Shown in pieces: positions 48,241-60,435 of a stretch of DNA of 64,000 nucleotides (positions within the stretch are counted from its first letter, which is position 1; every line of letters begins with the position of its first letter). A program made the translations under genes and the position numbers. The stretch spans positions 3,554,001-3,618,000 of the forward strand of contig CM029126.1 of NCBI GenBank assembly GCA_016859345.1, in the 5' to 3' direction. The stretch is from Istiophorus platypterus (taxonomy: Eukaryota > Chordata > Actinopteri > Istiophoriformes > Istiophoridae). Below the pieces are notes generated by a model. The model was given only the letters and a program-made list of their open reading frames with translations. It had not been told where the DNA came from and made no database searches.

Positions 48241-49640
48241 GCCCATTTCTCTAACCTTGACCACAAGGGGCAAGAAGAACTTAAGAAACAAGATGAAAGA
48301 AATCAAATCACATTATCACCTTGTAAGACTGCCGCTGCTAACGTGGCAGCAGACAACCACTTGTTTCTCTTCCTGTCAACACTGAGCAACTTTAGCATTA
48401 GTTTTGTCTCCATTAGAGGTCACGCTAGATGTCGATGATCGTGACGCTTCAACTGTGTGATAATCATTTTAGCTTGTGGTTTGTGATGCTGTTGAACCCT
48501 AATGAATTATGCAGGTTGATGTTTCTGTTCATTAGCCTCCCCTCACTGTTAACTGGGCGAATATTTGAAAAAACACTTGTCGGTATAACAAAAGCTAACA
48601 AAGAAATTACAGCACGATAATACAGTTTATGTTCCATTCAATCTTAAGTAACAATAACAATAATGTTGTGAATGTGTAGACAGCATGTACATATTATTTT
48701 GTATATAATTTGCTTGGATTTTTTTTAAATTTCTTGGAACTATTGCCGAGTTTTACTTTGTCTGAATTGAAGATTTGCATTATTAAAACCGAACCTTTCT
48801 TTGCACTGTCCCTGCCTGCAGATGAACATTATATCAGCCCTGCTGAAATAAACTTAAACAATAAAGAAGTAGATCATTTTCACATTGCTGATTTGAAGTG
48901 ATTCATACATTTATGAATCACTTCAAAAAGCATTAGATTGGTGAAGAAATTTCACTTTACTTAAGCAAGAGATATGAGTAGTTCTTATACAACTGCACAT
49001 TGCAGAATCCCATATGGCCCATTATCAGAGACATCAGAGGGTCAGAGAAGTGGAAGGACAGAAATACACATGGCAAATTTAACAAGGAAGTTCCTAGGAA
49101 TGTGCCCATTGTGCAAGGTAAAAATTCGCAACTAAGCACTTTCAGTGCATGCGGTTAAAGTTGTTTTTATTCTGTCCCAGTACCTGCTTGTTACTATGGT
49201 AACCCTCTATGGGCTAAAACAAGAGACACAGGTGCGCAACTTTGCAACAGCTACTGCCCATGTGCTGCGACCCTCACTCAGATTCACATCACACCTGTTG
49301 CACTGAGTTTACCAGTTTATGACATGAAAAATTGGGCTCAGCCAATAACCTCTGGCAGGCCGACTGTAATGGTCCAGTTTAATCAGGGGTCGCAGGGGTC
49401 GTCCAGTGACAACACTAAGTGAGTGAAACATTGATTTTACTACTACGCTTCTATTAATGAGACCTCTTGAATCAATAAGAACAAAAAAAACAACGGTGTT
49501 TCTTGTGTGACCCCTGGACATGTTCTTGTTCTTCTAACCTCTTCCTGGAATTTAAAAGTAGGGAAGTGAAATACTTGTGTGTGGGAGTAAATCAATGGGG
49601 TGTGACTGGACGGGGCTGAAGATGAACCTGACTCGATTTC
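48241..49640. other. intergenic between lectin genes 1 and 2
   Basis: No gene supported. It holds a perfect hairpin at 48892-48927, and its distal end leads into the lectin gene 2 promoter. Confidence 0.55.
48892..48927. repeat. perfect 15-bp stem hairpin
   Basis: Arms tttgaagtgattcat (48892-48906) and atgaatcacttcaaa (48913-48927) are exact reverse complements around a 6-base loop (acattt). Confidence 0.92.
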
Positions 49641-49641
49641 T

Positions 49642-49691
49642 GACGGTTGCCAAAACTGACGTAGAGGTGAGGAAAGAGATGCATATAAAAG
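49642..49691 (+). promoter_or_regulatory. lectin gene 2 core promoter
   Basis: A TATAAAAG box lies at 49684-49691 and a GACGGTTGCCAA block at 49642-49653. Both echo the promoter of gene 1, although the spacing between the two blocks differs (about 30 versus 102 bases). Confidence 0.6.
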
Positions 49692-49715
49692 GCACAGAAA
49701 CTGTTCGGTCTTTTT

Positions 49716-49819
49716 AGAGGTTTGGAGGCCTTGGGTTTGGTGGGGTTTTTTTTTTAATCTTATTTCTTGAACCATCAGGCTCCAGGGGAAAAAAGCGCTC
49801 GCTCCATCCAGGTCTCCAG
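49716..49819 (+). other. lectin gene 2 5' UTR exon (predicted)
   Basis: The sequence from about 25 bases after the TATA box to 'ggtctccag' is followed by the donor 'gtaacaca' at 49820. The intron would end at 'caaccag' just before the coding start at 50961. The start is estimated. Confidence 0.4.
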
Positions 49820-50960
49820 GTAACACATCTCATTTCTTTGTCGCAGCAGATTGTCTTGGTGCATCGTCTCTGTGTGAATCCTGCTCTTTTCCCTGCCTAA
49901 ACATTTTACTTTACGAAAAGACTTTGCACAGAAAATAGATGCCTACTTCTGCAGCATAGGGAAGCAAATAGCGTAGTAATATCTTTAATCTTAATCCTAA
50001 TTGTGAAATTTAACCACCATTGGTTGCTCAGTGTTGAAATCTAAGTCGCACTGATTTTGTAGTATTCTAATATTTTCACTTTTTTAAAAAAACATTTTAT
50101 CTGTGGTTTTAATTAACAACCAGGTCATTTCAAGTAATGCAAATGAGAAAGCTTAATTTTAAGTTATATTTTTAGGGTTCACGATTTCAGATAAGATGGA
50201 AAATTGAAGTGAACAATACAAATTAAAAAAAAATACTCAAGTTCAAATACATTTGCTTAAAAAGTGATCTAAAATTCAAGTCAGGTCAAAACTCAGGCTG
50301 TTATATTGGACTGGTTAAATATAGACAATTAAATTAAAGAGGAATTATTTGCATTTTTACATTGGAACTACTGAGGAAACTCCCTCCTCTTGTTGAATAA
50401 GCAAATTTAGATTTTTTTTCATTTAAAATTTTTCAGTATGTATTTAACTATTACAGTTTTAACGAGCTGAGTAAAGTTTTTAGTGAGACCTGAACATGAA
50501 ATTACCCACTGATAATATCAAAGAAGGGAACTCATAAATTAACTCTTAAATTATGGCATTTTTTTTTTGTTCCACTTCCAAATTGTTAAAGGGCTTTGAA
50601 TTAAAGTGCCTTTGAAATGCTGTCCATTTAACATTTTCTCCTCATTTACCTGCACATTACATATCTCAATCCTGACCTTTAAAGGCCCTGAAAAACACAT
50701 TTTCTTCATCGCCGAGACAGAGCTGGGATTGTGACTTTAACACCTGGAAAGTGCAGTGGCATTTTTTTCCAACATGGTCTCATCTTTTACTAATTTGTAC
50801 CCTCCTCAACCCCTGACTGTCACATTAAAAACCACTGCAATAAACCGCTTGTCCACAGCTCTAGTACAATACATTTCCACCAGTAATAACAAATCAGAAG
50901 TGTAATATATATGTCTTTAAAATATGGGTTATCACTGACTTGTTATTTGTCTCAACCAGA

Positions 50961-53900
50961 ATGATGAAGCTCTGTGTTTTTGTCCTGCTCTTCCTCCTGG
51001 GGGCATACTCAGCTTCCACTTATGGTAAGAGTGCATGTCGCCTCTTCATCCCTGTATGCGGAGGGTCACCCTCCTGAAAAGCTTCCGTGCGTCTCCTTCC
51101 ATGAGCACGTGTAACGATCTGTGTATTGTAAAATATAGATTTTAGAAATAGAAGGAGATGGATTCAAGTCTGCTCTTTGACCAAGAAAATAGTGTCTCTA
51201 TAAATGACGTTTAACTGTCTGTTTCACAACTTCAGCACTAAACACATGTGTCTGTGTAATGAAACCAGCAGAGTTTGTGTGGGTGTAGTATTAGAGATCG
51301 ACCGTATCAACAGACCGATTTCCTCTTTCCTGCAAAAGGTGCCTGCAACAACTACCAGCAGGAGTAAAATGTTTCCTTCTACAGATTAATTATACCGTGG
51401 ACTTAAGAAAACACAGCCAATGAGACATAGCACAAACAAATAAAGAAATATCTTCATTAATCTTAAATCGCGGAGCTTAGGATCTAAACTTAGGATCTAA
51501 GTTTATTTTACTTTCAACATTCTGATTGCATAATTCACATACTGCTGCGCGTACTTGCTGAACACCCAGTGTATGGAGAGTGGTACATGTTGCCTGTATC
51601 AAGCTAAGTCATTGGGCTAACTACACATGTGCATTATTCATGTTCAGAGCACTGTACAGCTTTAAACGTCCCCTTGAAACTTTCTAACCTAGTTATGCAG
51701 CGTTTAAGCTTAAAAATTCACAGTCCTCAATCATATATTCCAGTGTGGTTTTAAACTGCCTTCGTTCACAGAAAACGTGGCCCTGCGTGGGAAAGCGACC
51801 CAGTCGGACCGCTATCAGTACATGTTTGGGGCCGCCTACAACGCCATCGATGGAAACCGTGAATCCGTATTCGAGGCTGGGTCATGCACCCACACTAAGG
51901 AACAGACCGACCCCTGGTGGAGGGTGGACCTGCTGGAGTCCTACATCGTCACCTCCATCACCATCACAAACAGGGGAGACTGCTGCGAATATAGGATCCA
52001 TGGGCTGCAGATCCATATAGGAAACTCCTTGAAGAACGACGGTTTGGAAAACCCAATGTGAGTGAGTACAAGAAGGAACCTCAAATCATTTTTCTCAGAG
52101 AGAACGAGTTGAAAGTCTTTCGATCTTCTTAAGGCTGCGGTGGAAGCGGGAGGGGTAGAATCTGGTATTTTGACTGGCGCATCAGCGTTGGGTACGTTGC
52201 TCTGTGATTAATCTGTGTCATGGTTCTAATTATGGGGCAACGTATGGAATCCAGAGGGCTACTACAACTGGACCCATGAAAATCGACATTTATGGTGATA
52301 TTTATCCTGTTGGAGGAAATGAAGTCAGTTAAGGGATTTCAAAAGCAGAAATACTGAATAAACAATGATGAATTGTTTCTTTTTTTTGTTTTTTTTAATT
52401 TATCATCCATGTCTCAACATAGAGTGTCAATAATACATCATACTCTTGATTTTTTTTGGATTTAAGTCAGTCAAACTTTGCCATGGAAACCATGCGGCTT
52501 AAAGCATTTGCTAAACATGTCAAAAGAAAGGTTTAAATCCTCTTTTGGAAAATGAAATACTATGTACAATAGCCGTGGCATATTTACAGTTTATATTTCC
52601 TTATACAGAGCGTGAGGAGAAATCAATTTCCAGTAAGGTTTTAAAGAACCAAACCTTCAAAACCAGCATCAACAAGCCGGTTTCTTTAATCTTCATGTTA
52701 ACACTGAACATTTAACGACTGCAGGTATAAAATCCGATTCCTGTGTCTTTCTTTATCTTCTCTGTCCTGCTAGGGTTCGTACAATCCCTTCGATCGGCAG
52801 AGGCAAGTCGTACAATATGACGTTCACTGAACATGTGGAGGGACGTTACGTGACCCTGTTTCTGCCCGGAACAGAAAAGATCCTCACGCTCTGTGAGGTG
52901 GAAGTCTATGGGTTCCGAGCCCCAACTGGTGAGAGTTTGAGCCTCTATATGAATAAATGAGAACAGTATGCAGTCATTCTCATCTCATCCTTACAGCAAC
53001 TGTGGCAAAAACCAAAAACTTGAGCAAAAAAAAACTTTGGGTAGAGTTGGATGATCTTTCCTTTATCCTGCAACATTATGACTGCAAATTAAAGCACAAT
53101 TTCTAAGTGAATCATAGGAGAAATTAAATTAAGCAATGCAGGGAAAAAAAATCAGCCTATTAATATAATGTTCTTTTTGCAGGAGAGAACCTGGCCCTCC
53201 GAGGAAAAGCCTCTCAGTCATCATTGTATTCTACAGGCATCGCATATAATGCCATAGATGGGAATCGTGACAGCGACTGGGAACGGGCTTCTTGCACTCA
53301 CACAAAAAATGACATAACCCCCTGGTGGCGACTGGACCTGGGCAAAACCCACAAAGTCTTCTCCGTTAATATAACCAACATAGATACCGACCCACAGCGA
53401 CTCAATGGAGCCGAGATCCGCATCGGAGATTCTCTTGATAACAATGGCAACAACAATCCCAGGTAGTTCAATGATTTTTTGATTGACACTTTCAGATGCA
53501 CTTGTGCTACATTTAGCAGCACATATCTCACAGCCACGCTAGAGGTGGGACGGTCCAACACTTTGGTCCAGGCCAAAGTATCTCAACTACTGCTTTGTAG
53601 GCTGCCATGAAACTTCCTCACAGATATTCCTGTCCCTCAGAGGAAGAATCCTACCGACTTTGGTGATCCCCTGGTGTTTTTCGTGCCAGCATCAGTCTGA
53701 GGTGTCATGGGGTGGAGTTGACTTTGGATTGACCCAGGAAATTTTTTCAGACATTCATGTCATATTTCATCTCATTTATCTGGTTTTGCCTTCTCAAATA
53801 TAATTGTGTTACTGTCACTCATGTCCACTCTACAAGGAAAAGTGCTATAAAAAAAATGTAATATTTACTGTTATTAAAGAACCTAAATCCAGGACTCTAA

Positions 53901-54218
53901 CAAAACTTGGCCCGTAAAGCTTTTATTTCACTTTCAGTATATGCTGTGTTAAAAGTAAAACACACACTGTGTCTAAAGTGTTTATGTTTTCAGTTGTTTA
54001 TCTAAAATCGTTAATTTATTCAAATGGCCTCCGTCAAATAAGTGATTCCTGCTTCCTCCACCAGGTGTGCTGTGATCAGAAGCATCACCGCCGGTGCCAC
54101 GGCCGAATTCCAGTGTGAGTCTGGGATGGACGGCCGCTTCGTTAACGTCGTCATCCCTGACAGAGAGGAGTTCTTGAGTCTGTGCGAGGTGGAGGTGTAT
54201 GGCTCCAGGCTGGATTAG
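50961..54218 (+). CDS. binary F-type lectin (fucolectin), gene 2, complete
   Basis: Tandem paralogue of the lectin gene 3.3 kb upstream, with the same five-exon plan: 50961-51024, 51772-52057, 52774-52928, 53183-53462 and 54065-54218, giving 939 bases, 312 residues plus stop. Exons 1-4 have exactly the same lengths as in gene 1 (64, 286, 155, 280). Exon 1 encodes a signal peptide (MMKLCVFVLLFLLGAYSA); two in-frame Met codons are adjacent. Domain 1 has YNAIDGN and an intact H-X26-R-G-D-X4-R fucose motif with the Cys pair (RGDCCEYR). Domain 2 keeps the His but has IDTDPQR in place of the Arg-Gly-Asp-Cys-Cys loop. Exon 4 is nearly identical to that of gene 1 except in this loop, whereas exon 5 is strongly diverged. 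A secreted fucose-binding defence lectin is the likely role; domain 2 specificity may differ. Confidence 0.93.
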
Positions 54219-54682
54219 GCCTGACAGTGCACAGTGCACATTAATACTGGCTCTCACATGCCACAGAATTACAGAATATAACATGTGAAGCAACGAGTTG
54301 CAAAATTTGTGTCTGAAATCCCTTCATTATGAGCTCATTCATCATTTTCTCGTATCGAAGTGACTAAGTTGCAGGATTTTAGGCAAAAGGCTTAATTTTT
54401 GTTCCACTGTGGTTTTGCTTAGCATTGCTTAGCTCATAAATATTACAATTACAATTCAGATACCTTTAAAAATTTGAAAGGCGACTATAATAGAAGATAA
54501 GGAGCACTTAAAGATACAGTTTCCCATAAAAAAAAAAAAACCCTTTCCCTCCCTGCTGGTGATTCAACTCAACCAATGAGACATTCTGGTTTGTGACATC
54601 AGTGTCTAACTACATCTTCAGTCTGTCTACATTTATACTGTGCATGTCCTCAAATGCCTATACACAATTAAAAAAAAAAAAA

Positions 54683-55351
54683 CCAGCAATTGAATCCTTT
54701 TGATTTTTTTCCCCACAACTTCACAGAATCTGAGGTGATGTCTTAAAATGTCTCGTTGTATCTGACAAGTCCCTAACCTCAAAGTATACAGTTTGGTGTT
54801 ATGAATGACAAACATAAGCAGCAAATTCTGCCATCTGAAAATCGAGAATGAGAGAATAAATGATTACAAAATCGATCGACTGATCGTTTCAGCTAGGATT
54901 CATTTCATTCACTTCCAGACGGAATTACTTGTCTTTAAGACCGTTCAACTGTCGGCTGGCGCTCTTTAATGAGGGCCCATTAAAACCAAACTCAAGACAC
55001 TGATACTTCAGACCCGCTTAGCTGTCAAATGAGAACCACGTAGATCCTCGCAGGCCTTCAAAGGTACGCTGGTGCTGTCACTGGTATACGAGGCCTATGG
55101 GTTAGGGTAACAAGTAGTTTATCTATTGACATGATTAAAAACTCAAACAACTTGTTTCTTGGAGCATACAACTGTAGACTACATTAAGTTAAGCAGCCCG
55201 GTTTCCCTCTTTCAAGTTTATCCATTTGCTAGAACTGGCACAGGAAATATAATAGAACGGTTCCTTTCCTAATATAACATCTCCATTATCTATTCAAACT
55301 GACTGACATCTTCTCCTTTTGTGCGGCGAAACATTTTTGTACATTTAAGAC
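54683..55351. repeat. 0.68-kb direct tandem duplication, unit A
   Basis: Starts at 'ccagcaattgaatcc' after an A-run and ends at 'gtacatttaagac' before another A-run. The same sequence recurs at 55367-56034, offset 684, with essentially one visible single-base indel ('cacgtagatcc' versus 'cacgagatcc'). No gene is recognised in it. Confidence 0.95.
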
Positions 55352-55366
55352 AAAAAAAAAAAAAAA

Positions 55367-56034
55367 CCAGCAATTGAATCCTTTTGATTTTTTTCCCCAC
55401 AACTTCACAGAATCTGAGGTGATGTCTTAAAATGTCTCGTTGTATCTGACAAGTCCCTAACCTCAAAGTATACAGTTTGGTGTTATGAATGACAAACATA
55501 AGCAGCAAATTCTGCCATCTGAAAATCGAGAATGAGAGAATAAATGATTACAAAATCGATCGACTGATCGTTTCAGCTAGGATTCATTTCATTCACTTCC
55601 AGACGGAATTACTTGTCTTTAAGACCGTTCAACTGTCGGCTGGCGCTCTTTAATGAGGGCCCATTAAAACCAAACTCAAGACACTGATACTTCAGACCCG
55701 CTTAGCTGTCAAATGAGAACCACGAGATCCTCGCAGGCCTTCAAAGGTACGCTGGTGCTGTCACTGGTATACGAGGCCTATGGGTTAGGGTAACAAGTAG
55801 TTTATCTATTGACATGATTAAAAACTCAAACAACTTGTTTCTTGGAGCATACAACTGTAGACTACATTAAGTTAAGCAGCCCGGTTTCCCTCTTTCAAGT
55901 TTATCCATTTGCTAGAACTGGCACAGGAAATATAATAGAACGGTTCCTTTCCTAATATAACATCTCCATTATCTATTCAAACTGACTGACATCTTCTCCT
56001 TTTGTGCGGCGAAACATTTTTGTACATTTAAGAC
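55367..56034. repeat. 0.68-kb direct tandem duplication, unit B
   Basis: Near-identical second unit, again bounded on both sides by A-rich runs. Confidence 0.95.
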
Positions 56035-56082
56035 AAAAAAAAAAGAAAAAAACAAACAAACTAGTGAGCTAGTGGCAAACAC

Positions 56083-56088
56083 TTTATT
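56083..56088 (-). promoter_or_regulatory. candidate polyadenylation signal for the dpy19l1-type gene
   Basis: AATAAA on the minus strand, about 4.35 kb past the stop. If used, the 3' UTR would include both copies of the 1.54-kb duplication. Nearer signals cannot be excluded. Confidence 0.3.
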
Positions 56089-56211
56089 TTTTTTAAATAC
56101 AGACAAAATAGACAAATATTATAAAAGACATCTTAACACACACCTACGCCTGTGAGGAATAGACCACCTATGCCAAAGGGTTTGGTGAAGTGTCACACAA
56201 CAGTCAAACTC

Positions 56212-56243
<32 letters not shown>

Positions 56244-56689
56244 TGGGCACTTGGACTTTACAGGTTCGTCTCTACATGGTCAAATCCTCAGTCAGCACAA
56301 GAGCAGTAGGTAAAGATAACGCTCTGAAATCAAATGCACAAGATGCAAGAGGTTAAACGTTGTGCGCTGTGCGATTTGTTCAGTCGCTCACTCTGGTTCG
56401 TTTAGTCTTTTTGAATTGTGAACGCATTTGTTTTGTTTGCAGGTGCCGTCGCACCAGTCTCGTTTATTATTTCATCTCCCTCTGATGCCCGATTGTGTTT
56501 TACCGGGAAGATTTCAACATTTTTAAAAAATGGTTTTTTTTTTTTATAGCGACAGAGACGTGTTGTGTGTTTTTGTGGCCACGGTTTTAAATTCAAGCTC
56601 CTGCAGAAGAAGAGGGGCTCAGATAGCCGTAATGTTCGTTTCTCCAGTGGCTTTTAATTCAACATGGTGACGCCTGTCCAATAAAGGAA

Positions 56690-56905
56690 AAGTTCAATAT
56701 TTTGGAAAATACACAAGTTGTGGTATTTACACTTTAAGAAGTGCTTGTAGGAGTATTTTCTGACCACTCTGACAAGGCCAGGCTAGCTGTTGCCCCTTTC
56801 TTCATGCTATGCTGGGCTACCTGCTTACTGGCTGTAGCTTCATATTTACCCTACAGACATGAGTGGTATCAATCTTCTCATCTAACTCTCAGCAATAATA
56901 AAAAA
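56690..56905. mobile_element. dispersed fish repeat fragment
   Basis: 'ggccaggctagctgttgccc' and 'cagacatgagtggtatcaat' recur in related form within each copy of the adjacent 1.54-kb repeat ('gagccaggctagaagtttgt', 'cagacatgagaggtatcaa'). This indicates an abundant dispersed element that I recall from many fish. Ends are unclear. Confidence 0.5.
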
Positions 56906-56930
56906 AAAAAAGAAAGAAAGAAAAAAAAAA

Positions 56931-58446
56931 GCGAATGAGTGATGGACTATTTCTATTAAGACAAACAACTGTTCTAGCCTTTCTGTATTTTGACCTATTC
57001 TTTTCATTCATATAGTTGTTATATAAATAAAGATCTTGGTGATGAGATTTGGGAGCAAAGAAAAGACAGAAAAAAGTAATAATTTTGGTTCATATGAATT
57101 AAATAAATACGGGAACTGACTGAAATTTAAATTGTCCAATGAGTTAGACCTAACCCCAGCTTTGGAGGCACTGCTAATTTGACCAACAGTGGGTATAAAG
57201 GAAACTTTTTCAAACACGCAGTATAGTCTGACAAATTTTGAATACACTCATTTGTAGTGCAGTCAAGTTAACATGGGGAAACAGCTAGCACGGCCTCTAC
57301 AAAGGTCAGCAACACTAAAAGGAGACTAACTGTAACTGAGTGACAAAACGTACTTTTTTTTTTCAGGGGGGTTTGTGCAGGACTATTTCTTGGCTGGAGT
57401 TTTCTCACCAATGTAATGCTGACTATCATTGGCAAAAGTTGTTGCAGAGATCCAAAAAATGAGACAGGAAACTTCAATTAGAGAAGTTGGTAGGATCATT
57501 GCTCAACCTTTGGGCAGAGCCAGGCTAGAAGTTTGTCTCTGGTTCCAGTCTTTATACTAAGCTACGTTAACTGCCCCCTGGTTCAAGCTTAATACTTATC
57601 TTACAGACTTATCTTACAGACATGAGAGGTATCAAACCTCTCATCAAACTAAGCTAGAAATCAAATAAGCATATTTCTTGAAAATATCAACTATCATTAT
57701 CGTGGCCCAAACCAATAAAAGCAACCACCAACACCTGTCATAATTTTTACATACAATGCACTGCTACAAATAGTTTAGATTGGCTGTTATAGAACTCACC
57801 AAGTAATGGTTGTCAGTCACTAAAATAAAAACAAATCTTTCATTTGCTACAGGTCCCAAATGACCCAGCTTTAATAACAGAACTTCCTTTGGCAATTAAC
57901 AATAATTCAAGACACACAAAAGAAACCTTTTTAAAGGCCGTACATTGGTATCGTACAAAACAACTGTTGGGCTATTTACAAAAAATAAGCGTTACTCTTG
58001 TTGGGCACAGTTAGTTTAAAACTACTTGTTTGTTTTTTTAACTATGTTTTGCCATTAAAAAAGGCTCCTTCTGCCAGAGCATAGATAAATCAAAAACAAA
58101 GGTTTGCTAAAATATTCTTGAGTAAAACAAATTGAGACACCAATGCTGAATAATATATATTAAAAAGATTTTAAAAGCTTCCAAAAGACATGAACAGAAT
58201 TTTCCCCTGTGATTCCCGAGGCTCTTAAAACACTATTTGCTTCCAAAGAAAACGTCAATGTTTGAATAAAAATATTCACACAAATAAATTATAGAAAAAA
58301 TCTGATAATCTTCAAAGAGGTCAACACTGTTTAGAACAATAGAAGAAGTCGGCTTTTGTCAAGTTTGCAAAGGGTATTGCTTCACAGTACGTGGACATCA
58401 TCGATTGGTCCTGCGAGACAAAATTTACTTCTTGAGCGAAAGTGAG
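56931..58446. repeat. 1.54-kb direct tandem duplication, unit A
   Basis: Starts at 'gcgaatgagtgatgg' after an A/G-rich run and ends at 'gagcgaaagtgag'. It recurs at 58476-59981, offset 1,545 at the left end and 1,533 at the right. The visible differences are mostly small indels, such as an extra 'ttatcttacagac' unit near 57600 in this copy. It lies downstream of the dpy19l1-type stop and may be 3' UTR. Confidence 0.95.
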
Positions 58447-58475
58447 AAAAAGAAGAAGAAAAGAAAAAAAAAAAA

Positions 58476-59981
58476 GCGAATGAGTGATGGACTATTTCTA
58501 TTAAGACAAACAACTGTTCTAGCCTTTCTGTATTTTGACCTATTCTTTTCATTCATATAGTTGTTATATAAATAAAGATCTTGGTGATGAGATTTGGGAG
58601 CAAAGAAAAGACAGAAAAAAGTAATAATTTTGGTTCATATGAATTAAATAAATACGGGAACTGACTGAAATTTAAATTGTCCAATGAGTTAGACCTAACC
58701 CCAGCTTTGGAGGCACTGCTAATTTGACCAACAGTGGGTATAAAGGAAACTTTTTCAAACACGCAGTATAGTCTGACAAATTTTGAATACACTCATTTGT
58801 AGTGCAGTCAAGTTAACATGGGGAAACAGCTAGCACGGCCTCTACAAAGGTCAGCAACACTAAAAGGAGACTAACTGTAACTGAGTGACAAAACGTACTT
58901 TTTTTTTTCAGGGGGGTTTGTGCAGGACTATTTCTTGGCTGGAGTTTTCTCACCAATGTAATGCTGACTATCATTGGCAAAAGTTGTTGCAGAGATCCAA
59001 AAAATGAGACAGGAAACTTCAATTAGAGAAGTTGGTAGGATCATTGCTCAACCTTTGGGCAGAGCCAGGCTAGAAGTTTGTCTCTGGTTCCAGTCTTTAT
59101 ACTAAGCTACGTTAACTGCCCCCTGGTTCAAGCTTAATACTTATCTTACAGACATGAGAGGTATCAATCCTCTCATCAAACTAAGCTAGAAATCAAATAA
59201 GCATATTTCTTGAAAATATCAACTATCATTATCGTGGCCCAAACCAATAAAAGCAACCACCAACACCTGTCATAATTTTTACATACAATGCACTGCTACA
59301 AATAGTTTAGATTGGCTGTTATAGAACTCACCAAGTAATGGTTGTCAGTCACTAAAATAAAAACAAATCTTTCATTTGCTACAGGTCCCAAATGACCCAG
59401 CTTTAATAACAGAACTTCCTTTGGCAATTAACAATAATTCAAGACACACAAAAGAAACCTTTTTAAAGGCCGTACATTGGTATCGTACAAAACAACTGTT
59501 GGGCTATTTACAAAAATGTCGTTACTCTTGTTGGGCACAGTTAGTTTAAAACTACTTGTTTGTTTTTTTTTAACTATGTTTTGCCATTAAAAAAAGGCTC
59601 CTTCTGCCAGAGCATAGATAAATCAAAAACAAAGGTTTGCTAAAAATATTCTTGAGTAAAACAAATTGAGACACCAATGCTGAATAATATATATTAAAAA
59701 AGATTTTAAAAGCTTCCAAAAGACATGAACAGAATTTTCCCCTGTGATTCCCGAGGCTCTTAAAACACTATTTGCTTCCAAAGAAAACGTCAATGTTTGA
59801 ATAAAAATATTCACACAAATAAATTATAGAAAAAATCTGATAATCTTCAAAGAGGTCAACACTGTTTAGAACAATAGAAGAAGTCGGCTTTTGTCAAGTT
59901 TGCAAAGGGTATTGCTTCACAGTACGTGGACATCATCGATTGGTCCTGCGAGACAAAATTTACTTCTTGAGCGAAAGTGAG
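58476..59981. repeat. 1.54-kb direct tandem duplication, unit B
   Basis: Second unit, joined to the first through an A/G-rich run and followed by another A-run. Open frames in it are duplicates of those in unit A and show no protein family. Confidence 0.95.
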
Positions 59982-60435
59982 AAAAAAAAAAGAAAAAAAA
60001 AATTATTACAGAATGTAAAAAAAGATGTTTGAACAGCATCTCCTTCAAATGCAGACTGTGTAACAGAATTGATGCAACAGGCTAAGCAAGGAGCTACGAG
60101 GCCTTTTGGCTTCTGCTTGGGCTCCGACTGTCATCGCCATCACAGGGACGACAAAGATGCAGCAAGAAGGACGATCGGCGAAATTTGGGGAACTTGGGCT
60201 TTTCTTCAAGTCACGAATGCTGACAACCATGAGGTCACCGAGGGCGGAGGGACTTGTGGCAGATTGTTTTTTGTGTCTCCACCCTTTTGTTAGTCCAACG
60301 CTCAGTGAATCAAAGCACCACGAAAAAAAAAGGGGGAACTCTGCGGGGTTTTGAGTTTTGGGACCGAAAAAATTAAAAAAAAAAAATTCCAGTGGTGGAA
60401 AAGAAGATGTTTGTGGACCGGTCCGTCCAGTGGTG

